Assembly (NCBI RefSeq): GCF_009908295.1
Contig: NZ_JAAALO010000002.1
Coordinates: 409,490-473,489 of the forward strand
DNA length: 64,000 nucleotides
Source of the DNA: Micromonospora rubida
GTDB lineage: Bacteria > Actinomycetota > Actinomycetes > Mycobacteriales > Micromonosporaceae
Direction: 5' to 3'
Shown here: piece after piece, positions 58,944 to 64,000 of the stretch
Position numbering within the stretch: position 1 is the stretch's first letter
Layout: each line of letters begins with the position of its first letter
The notes under the pieces: model-generated
The model's database searches: none
Seen by the model: the letters and a program-made list of their open reading frames with translations, nothing else
Told to the model about the DNA's origin: nothing
Made by a program: the position numbers and the translations under genes

Positions 58944-59125
58944 CGCCCCCTTTGCTCTGCCGCCCCCGGCGCAACGCTCGCGGAGCGTGACGATTCTGCC
59001 GCCTCTCGTGCCCGGCCGGCACCCGACCCGAAGCGACTGCGCGACGCTGGTGCTGGTGTTGCACGGCGTGCTGGTGTGCAGGCAGATGCTGGTGTTGCGG
59101 TGGCGGCAGCAGAGCAAAGGGGGCG
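58944..59125. repeat. Inverted repeat pair flanking 137 bp
   Basis: The left arm (58944-58964, CGCCCCCTTTGCTCTGCCGCC with one G or C slip, 21 bp) and the right arm (59102-59125, 24 bp) are complementary except for an extra CAG. The interior includes a palindrome and GCTGGTGTTGC-type repeats near 59048-59100. No transposase frame is present. Confidence 0.65.
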
Positions 59126-59208
59126 AGGTGGCACTACCCGCCCGGCCCCCAGCCGCTCGGACGGCGGTCCCGCCGTCCCACCTCACCCGGGGCGGGCGGA
59201 CCGGGCGG

Positions 59209-59673
59209 TCAGCGGCGGACCGGGCGGTGCGGCTTCGCCGCCTTGATCTCGGCGTACCGCTTGAGCATCCGGGAGCGGTGGTCGCGGCCCAGCGCCGTGA
59301 GGGTCAGGTAGCCGACGAGCACGCCGGCGGCTGCGGCCAGCAGGTAGAGCCCGGCCTGGGCCAGCAGGGTGCCCGCGTCGCCGTCGAACGGGTTCTGCCC
59401 GACCAGCAGCGGCCCGACCAGGACGGTCAGCAGCACCGCGATCCCCACGGCTGCGGCCACGTCGCCGGCCCAGCGGGCCACCGGGCGGTCCTGCCCCCAG
59501 CGGAACGCCAGCACCGCGAGGATCGCCCCGATCACCAGGAACATCGCCAGCGAGACCCGGTCGGCCGCCGCGTCGTCGCCGTCGAGACCGAGCTTGGTGA
59601 CCACCCGGGCGACCACGTTGACCACGAACAGCGCCGCCGCGAGCACCCCGGCCGACCGCCACCGATCCTTCAT
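59209..59673 (-). CDS. Four-helix membrane protein of unknown function
   Basis: A 154-residue protein with hydrophobic segments at about residues 8-25, 43-60, 68-90 and 105-125, then a basic cytoplasmic tail (RMLKRYAEIKAAKPHRPVRR). ATG 59673 begins MKDRWRSAGVLAAALF. No family is recognised. It is followed on the same strand, upstream, by another membrane protein gene and mshB, with which it may form an operon (gap 81 bp). Confidence 0.75.
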   Translation of the reverse strand: MKDRWRSAGVLAAALFVVNVVARVVTKLGLDGDDAAADRVSLAMFLVIGAILAVLAFRWGQDRPVARWAGDVAAAVGIAVLLTVLVGPLLVGQNPFDGDAGTLLAQAGLYLLAAAAGVLVGYLTLTALGRDHRSRMLKRYAEIKAAKPHRPVRR

Positions 59674-59754
59674 CGCACGCCTCCCGCCGCACCGCCCGCC
59701 GCGACAGCGGGCCTCCTGGCAGGAATGTCTACCACCGGAAGATGAGCGCCGTCA

Positions 59755-60216
59755 TCACCCGACACGGCGGACCGGCGGCGGAGCCAGCACCTGCCGGAAC
59801 CCCATCACCGCGAAGGTCATCGCCCCCACCACGATCATCGCGAGCCCGACCCAGTTGTCCCCGGCGAGCAGCAGGTCCCCCTCGCTGGTCCGGACGGCCG
59901 CCGCGCCCATCAGCACGAACCACGGCGTCGCCGGCAGGACCACCGCCCACCGGCGGCCGACCGCCGCGTACGCGAACCAGCCCAGCGCGATGTTGGCGAC
60001 GACGGCCACCAGCACGGACACCCCGATCAACTGCCCGCCGACCCGGGCGGTCGACAGGAGCAGCTCCAGCAGGCCGGTCACCACCGCGCCGAGCACGGCC
60101 ACCAGGCCGCCGACGACCCGCAGGGCGACGTCGAGCAGCCGCCACGCCCGGCCCGGCGGGGTCGGGGCGGGGGCCTGCGGCGGGACGACCGACATCGGCG
60201 CGGCGGGCAGGGTCAC
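59755..60216 (-). CDS. Membrane protein coupled to mshB
   Basis: A 153-residue protein with a Pro-rich N-terminus and about four hydrophobic segments ([20 protein letters not shown] near 28-47, then [19 protein letters not shown] and [13 protein letters not shown]). GTG 60216 overlaps the mshB stop by four bases (GTGA). This coupling to mycothiol synthesis is the only functional clue. The same organisation is known from other actinomycetes, but the role is not established. Confidence 0.78.
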   Translation of the reverse strand: MTLPAAPMSVVPPQAPAPTPPGRAWRLLDVALRVVGGLVAVLGAVVTGLLELLLSTARVGGQLIGVSVLVAVVANIALGWFAYAAVGRRWAVVLPATPWFVLMGAAAVRTSEGDLLLAGDNWVGLAMIVVGAMTFAVMGFRQVLAPPPVRRVG

Positions 60217-61133
60217 CGGACGCCGGCCGCCGAGACCGGTGCGCGGCCGGACCCGTCGTCGTCGAGGCCGATCCCGGCGAAGAGGTCGTCCTCCCAGCCG
60301 TACGGGCCGGAGCCCGGCCCCTTCTCCCCCACCGCCAGGGTGAAGTACTCCACCCCCATGAACTCCGCGCCGAAGTTGCCGGCGATCGAGTAGAGCCAGG
60401 AGGTGGCCGGAATCTGGGTGGCGTGCGCCCGCATCGCCGCCTCCTTGGCGGTGTGCTGCTCGGTAGCGTCGATCCGGGCGGCGATCTCCGGGTCGGGGGT
60501 GCCGAAGGGCAGGTCCTCGATGCTCTCGATGCCGTCGAACGGGTTGTCCGACGACTCGGTGAAGTGGCTCAGGCCGGCCTCCAGCACGCTGCGCGGCATG
60601 GCCGTCCAGTAGACCTTGGCCGGGGCGATCCCCTCCGCGGCGGCCAGCTCCACCGCCCGCATCGCCACCCGGTGCGCCTGGATGTGGTCGGGGTGGCCGT
60701 AGAAGCCGTTCGGGTCGTACGTGATCAGCACCTGCGGGCGCACCTCCCGCATGATCTCCACCAGGTGCCCGGCGGCGGTGTCGAGGTCGGCCTGCCAGAA
60801 CGCCCGGGGGTGCTCGTTGGTGTCCAGGCCCATCATCCCGGAGTCGCGGTAACGGCCCGCGCCGCCGAGGAAGCGGTGGTCGGCGACGCCGAGCGCGGCG
60901 CAGGCGGCGGCCAGCTCGCCGATCCGGAACCCGCCGAGCTGGTCGGCCTCGGCGGCGGCGAGCTGGGCCAGCTCCGGCACGTGGATCTCACCCTCCTCAC
61001 CGAGGGTGCAGGTCACCAGCGTGACGTGAGCGCCGGCGGCGGCGTAGTGGGCCATCGTCGAGCCGGTGCCGATGGACTCGTCGTCGGGGTGCGCGTGGAC
61101 CAGCAGGAGGCGGCGGTCGGGCAGCGTCGTCAC
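60213..61133 (-). CDS. mshB: N-acetyl-glucosaminyl-inositol deacetylase (mycothiol synthesis)
   Basis: Zinc enzyme that removes acetyl from GlcNAc-Ins, the second common step of mycothiol synthesis. The 306-residue LmbE-like protein has the zinc motif [14 protein letters not shown] near residues 14-27, [20 protein letters not shown] and [16 protein letters not shown] with the third histidine ligand. GTG 61133 is supported by TAGAGT seven bases upstream (leaderless). A GTG three codons earlier overlaps that -10. It is coupled to the membrane-protein gene at 59755 and divergent from the S9 peptidase. Confidence 0.95.
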   Translation of the reverse strand: MTTLPDRRLLLVHAHPDDESIGTGSTMAHYAAAGAHVTLVTCTLGEEGEIHVPELAQLAAAEADQLGGFRIGELAAACAALGVADHRFLGGAGRYRDSGMMGLDTNEHPRAFWQADLDTAAGHLVEIMREVRPQVLITYDPNGFYGHPDHIQAHRVAMRAVELAAAEGIAPAKVYWTAMPRSVLEAGLSHFTESSDNPFDGIESIEDLPFGTPDPEIAARIDATEQHTAKEAAMRAHATQIPATSWLYSIAGNFGAEFMGVEYFTLAVGEKGPGSGPYGWEDDLFAGIGLDDDGSGRAPVSAAGVR

Positions 61134-61229
61134 GACGGTCACTCTAACCGGCGCTGGATTCCCCGCTGTTCCCGACGCGTCCACGCAGGTCGGCCACATC
61201 GCCGCCGGCCCCGCTCTACGATCCGACGT

Positions 61230-63374
61230 GTGGACTTTCCGGAGCTGGCCGCCCGTACCCGCCGGTTCTGTCACGGGGCACCGCGCGCCGTCTCCGTGGC
61301 CGACGACGGCGCCCGGGTGATCTTCCTGCGCTCGGCCGGTCCGGAGGACCCCGCCGACGCGCTCTGGCTGCTCGACCCGGCCAGCGGCGAGGAGCGGCTG
61401 GTCGCCGACCCGGCGGGGCTGCTCGGCGCCGGCGCCGACCCGGCGGCCCTCGCCCCCGGGGAGCGGGCGCTGCGCGAGCGGCTGCGGCTCAGCGCCGCCG
61501 GCATCGGCTCGTACGCCCTGGACGGGGCGGGCCGGGTGGCGGTGTTCGCGCTGGCCGGCCGGCTGTTCCGGGCCGACCTGGTGCACGGGGACGTGGTCGA
61601 GGTGAACACCGCTGGCCCGGTCATCGACCCGCGCCCGGACCCGACCGGCGAACAGCTCGCGTACGTCACCGACGCCGCCGACGGGGTGCGCCGGGGCGAG
61701 CTGCGGGTGGTGTCGGCCGACGGCACCGACTCCCTGCTGGCCGGCGAGGACGCCGGGGTCACCTGGGGGCTGGCCGAGCACGTGGCGGCCGAGGAGTTCC
61801 ACCGGTTCCGGGGCTACTGGTGGGCGCCGGACGGGCGTGCCGTGCTGGCCGCCCGGGTCGACGAGTCCCGGCTGCCCCGCTGGCACCTGCACGACCCGGC
61901 GGACCCGGCGAGCCCGCCGACCACCGTCGCGTACCCGCAGGCCGGCGGGCCGAACGCCGAGGTCAGCCTGCACCTGCTCGACCTCGATGGCGGCTGGGTC
62001 GACGTGCACTGGGACCGGGAGACCTACCCGTACCTGACGTCGGTCGACTGGGCCGACGGCAACCCGCTGATCACCGTGCTGCGCCGCTCCCAGCAGCACG
62101 GCCTGGTGCTCGCGGTGGATCCGCGCACCGGGGAGACCCAGGTGCACGCGGAGTTGGCCGATCCCCGCTGGGTGGAGCCGATCCCCGGCACCCCGGCGCA
62201 CCTGCCGGACGGCCGGGTGCTGGTCGGCGGCGAGCTGGCCCACGACGGGTACGACGCCCGCTGCCTGTTCGCCGACGGCACCCTGCTCACCCCGCCCTCG
62301 CTGTACGTGCGCCGGGTGGTGGGCCGGCTGCCCGCCGGCAACGGCCCGGCCGACCTGCTGGTCGAGGCGAGTGAGGGCGAGCCGAGCCAGCGACACCTGT
62401 ACCGGGTCCGGACGCTGATCGGCGGCGGGGTGGACGCCCGCCGGATGAGCGGCACCCCCGGCTGGCACACCGCCGCGGTGGGCGGGGACACGCTGGTGGT
62501 CGGCACCGCGTCGCTGGAGCAGCCGGGGACCACCTGGTCGGTGTGGCGCGGCGACCGGGAGGTGGCGCAGCTCCGCTCGCTGGCCGCCACCCCGCCGTAC
62601 GCGCCCCGGCCGACGATGGTGCGGGTGACCGACCGGCGGCTGCCGAGCGCGGTGCTCTACCCGACCGACCACGTCAAGGGCACCCGGCTGCCGGTGCTGC
62701 TGGACGTCTACGGCGGCCCGGGGCACCAGGAGGTGGTGGCGGCCCGGTCGGCCTGGTTGGAGCGGCAGTGGTGGGCCGACTCCGGCTTCGCGGTGGTGAC
62801 GGTCGACAACCGGGGCACCCCCGGGGTGGCCCCGTCGTTCGAGAAGGCGGTGCACCGGCGGGTCGCCGACGTGGTGCTGACCGACCAGATCGACGCGCTG
62901 ACCGCGCTCGCCGGCAAGCACCCCGACCTGGACCTGGGACGGGTCGGCGTGCGGGGCTGGTCGTTCGGCGGCTGGCTGGCCGGGCTGGCGGTGCTGCGCC
63001 ACCCGGAGCTGTTCCGGTGCGGGATCGTCGGCGCCCCGGTCACCGACTGGGCGTTGTACGACACCGCGTACAGCGAGCGCTACCTGGGCATGCCGGAGGA
63101 CGGAATGGACGTCTACGCGCACCACTCGCTGCTGGAGCTGGCCGCCGAGCGGCCGGTGTCCGGCGAGCCGGCCCGGCCGCTGCTGCTGGTGCACGGCCTG
63201 GTCGACGACAACGTGGTGGCGGCGCACACGCTGCGGCTGTCGGCGGCGCTGCTCGGCGCGGGCCGGCCGCACTCGGTGCTGCCGCTGACCGGGGCCACCC
63301 ACCTGGCCGCGGGCGGCCTGTCGGAGCGCCTGCTCCGCCTGGAACTCGACTTCCTCCGCACCCACCTGGGGTGA
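61230..63374 (+). CDS. Prolyl oligopeptidase family (S9/DPP IV-like) peptidase
   Basis: A 714-residue serine peptidase with an N-terminal beta-propeller (about residues 40-480) and a C-terminal alpha/beta-hydrolase domain. The nucleophile Ser lies in [16 protein letters not shown] near residue 577, Asp in [12 protein letters not shown] near 656 and His in [11 protein letters not shown] near 689. [13 protein letters not shown] and YLGMPED segments fit DPP IV-like enzymes. No signal peptide is seen. GTG 61230 follows TACGAT by seven bases, so it is probably leaderless. It is followed by a strong terminator. Confidence 0.93.
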   Translation: MDFPELAARTRRFCHGAPRAVSVADDGARVIFLRSAGPEDPADALWLLDPASGEERLVADPAGLLGAGADPAALAPGERALRERLRLSAAGIGSYALDGAGRVAVFALAGRLFRADLVHGDVVEVNTAGPVIDPRPDPTGEQLAYVTDAADGVRRGELRVVSADGTDSLLAGEDAGVTWGLAEHVAAEEFHRFRGYWWAPDGRAVLAARVDESRLPRWHLHDPADPASPPTTVAYPQAGGPNAEVSLHLLDLDGGWVDVHWDRETYPYLTSVDWADGNPLITVLRRSQQHGLVLAVDPRTGETQVHAELADPRWVEPIPGTPAHLPDGRVLVGGELAHDGYDARCLFADGTLLTPPSLYVRRVVGRLPAGNGPADLLVEASEGEPSQRHLYRVRTLIGGGVDARRMSGTPGWHTAAVGGDTLVVGTASLEQPGTTWSVWRGDREVAQLRSLAATPPYAPRPTMVRVTDRRLPSAVLYPTDHVKGTRLPVLLDVYGGPGHQEVVAARSAWLERQWWADSGFAVVTVDNRGTPGVAPSFEKAVHRRVADVVLTDQIDALTALAGKHPDLDLGRVGVRGWSFGGWLAGLAVLRHPELFRCGIVGAPVTDWALYDTAYSERYLGMPEDGMDVYAHHSLLELAAERPVSGEPARPLLLVHGLVDDNVVAAHTLRLSAALLGAGRPHSVLPLTGATHLAAGGLSERLLRLELDFLRTHLG

Positions 63375-63375
63375 A

Positions 63376-63419
63376 CGAAGGGCCCCCGCTCGACGGCGCT
63401 GTCGAGCGGGGGCCCTTCG
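63376..63419. terminator. Terminator between S9 peptidase and the solute-binding gene
   Basis: A perfect 19-bp stem (63376-63394 with 63401-63419) with a 6-nt loop. It starts two bases after the peptidase stop and serves both convergent genes. Confidence 0.88.
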
Positions 63420-63452
63420 TCTACCGGGCTGGGGCCCGGCCGTGACTCGGCA

Positions 63453-64000
63453 CTACTTCTTGACGTGCGCGTTCACGAAGGACGGGTACCCGAAGACGCT
63501 GGAGATGAAGACCCCGCCGGCCTTGGAGCCGTGCACGAGGTAGGCCACGTCGACGTAGAGCGGCACCACCGGCGCGTGCTCCTTCATGATCTTCTGGTCG
63601 AGCTTGGCCCACTCCGGCCCCTGCTTGGTCGGCTCCAGGGCGAGGATCCGGTCGAACTCGGCGTTGATCGCCGGGTCGTTGAAGAACGCGCTGTTGCTGT
63701 TGCCCTCGGCCTTGATGGAGCGGCCGTCGTAGAGCACCGGCAGGATCGACGCGCCGCTGGGCCAGTCCGCCGCCCAGTTGCCGATGTACAGGTCCCAGGG
63801 GTTGTTCTTCTTCTTGACCTCGTCGAGCTTCGCGTCGTCCGGGATGTTCCGAACGGTGATCTTGAAGCCGGCCCGCTCCAGGTTGCCCTTGAGCTGGATC
63901 GCGATCTTCTGCTCGCCCGTGTTGTCGGCCACGCCGAGGACCAGCTCCGGGGTCTTGCCGCCGAGCAGCTCCTTGGCCTTGTCGACGTTGCCGTTGGCCC
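63453..64000 (-). CDS. Peptide-type ABC transporter solute-binding protein (family 5), 5' end outside window
   Basis: The C-terminal 182 residues of a DppA/OppA-like extracellular receptor. Visible parts include LGGKTPELVLGVADNTGEQK, the conserved FKITVRNIPDD, the family-5 segment PWDLYIGNWAADWPSGASIL and ending AHAPVVPLYV-type sequence KEHAPVVPLYVDVAYLVHGS. The mature protein would normally be about 550 residues with a lipoprotein signal. Peptides or oligopeptide-like compounds are the likely ligands, but nickel or sugars are not excluded. Confidence 0.9.
   Translation of the reverse strand, partial: ANGNVDKAKELLGGKTPELVLGVADNTGEQKIAIQLKGNLERAGFKITVRNIPDDAKLDEVKKKNNPWDLYIGNWAADWPSGASILPVLYDGRSIKAEGNSNSAFFNDPAINAEFDRILALEPTKQGPEWAKLDQKIMKEHAPVVPLYVDVAYLVHGSKAGGVFISSVFGYPSFVNAHVKK

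Larger units (their letters stand above)
58676..59208. other. 533-bp intergenic region rich in inverted repeats
   Basis: It lies between the convergent GNAT gene and membrane-protein gene. No supported ORF was found: the frames here have atypical composition and no ribosome binding site. It contains hairpin copy B (58807-58869), a perfect ACGCTC-GCG-GAGCGT palindrome (58974-58988) and a pair of long inverted arms (58944-58964 with 59102-59125). Confidence 0.7.

Noticed and set aside
58734..59186. 150-codon minus-strand ORF in the gene-free gap
   Set aside because: It has no ribosome binding site, crosses the hairpin and inverted repeat, and has repeat-like composition.

Overview
The window is high-GC actinobacterial DNA, most likely Micromonosporaceae (a Micromonospora-like organism). 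The evidence is a very GC-rich base composition with strong third-position G/C, many GTG starts and leaderless genes, a WhiB7 regulator, the mycothiol genes mshB and mrx1, AdnAB-type recombination helicase-nucleases, and dense, largely housekeeping content. The family-level placement rests on recall of protein style, not on a search. No prophage, insertion sequence, CRISPR array, rRNA or biosynthetic gene cluster was seen. The window begins inside a ribose-phosphate diphosphokinase gene and ends inside a peptide-type ABC solute-binding protein gene.

Layout. 1-6.8 kb: prs-like gene and glpK (divergent), a SigE-family sigma factor with a coupled membrane protein, purC, a sugar-type ABC lipoprotein and a small membrane protein. 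7-9.2 kb: two identical initiator tRNA-fMet genes flank a divergent TetR regulator and quinone-oxidoreductase-like gene that share two perfect operator palindromes. 9.2-23.5 kb: a conserved actinobacterial block containing a UPF0182 membrane protein, a PDZ/Lon-type protease, a DUF2342 zinc-protease-like protein, a YgjP-type metallopeptidase, a DUF5679 zinc ribbon, a degenerate E1/ThiF-like protein, an ABC1 kinase, whiB7 with an attenuator leader, uvrD2 and mycoredoxin. From memory this order resembles M. tuberculosis Rv3193c-Rv3199c. 23.5-32 kb: an MFS transporter, an XRE/DUF5753 plus DUF397 pair, nudC and a pair of M16 peptidases. 32-35.5 kb: a complete sulfonate uptake and use module (ssuD, ssuA, ssuB, ssuC and an Rrf2 regulator). 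36-45 kb: a DEAD-box helicase, a cold-shock protein, adnB and adnA.

45-64 kb: two LOG proteins, dapE and dapD divergent from one shared palindromic -10 element, a large secreted subtilase, an acetyltransferase, a P-loop kinase and SIMPL protein, prephenate dehydrogenase, dapC and a ferredoxin, a GNAT protein, membrane proteins, mshB and an S9 peptidase.

The genes combine into lysine/diaminopimelate synthesis (dapC, dapD, dapE), mycothiol redox (mshB, mrx1), double-strand-break processing (adnA, adnB, uvrD2), antibiotic-stress response (whiB7), and sulfur scavenging (ssu). Noncoding structure is the most interesting part: a two-copy hairpin element with compensating stem changes, a whiB7 attenuator with an upstream ORF, three evenly spaced palindromes after the cold-shock gene, a dispersed 45-nt mini-ORF repeat sitting on stop codons, and a cluster of DnaA-box-like sites. 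No wholly new multi-gene system was found. The hairpin family and the mini-ORF repeat are the best candidates for undescribed elements.
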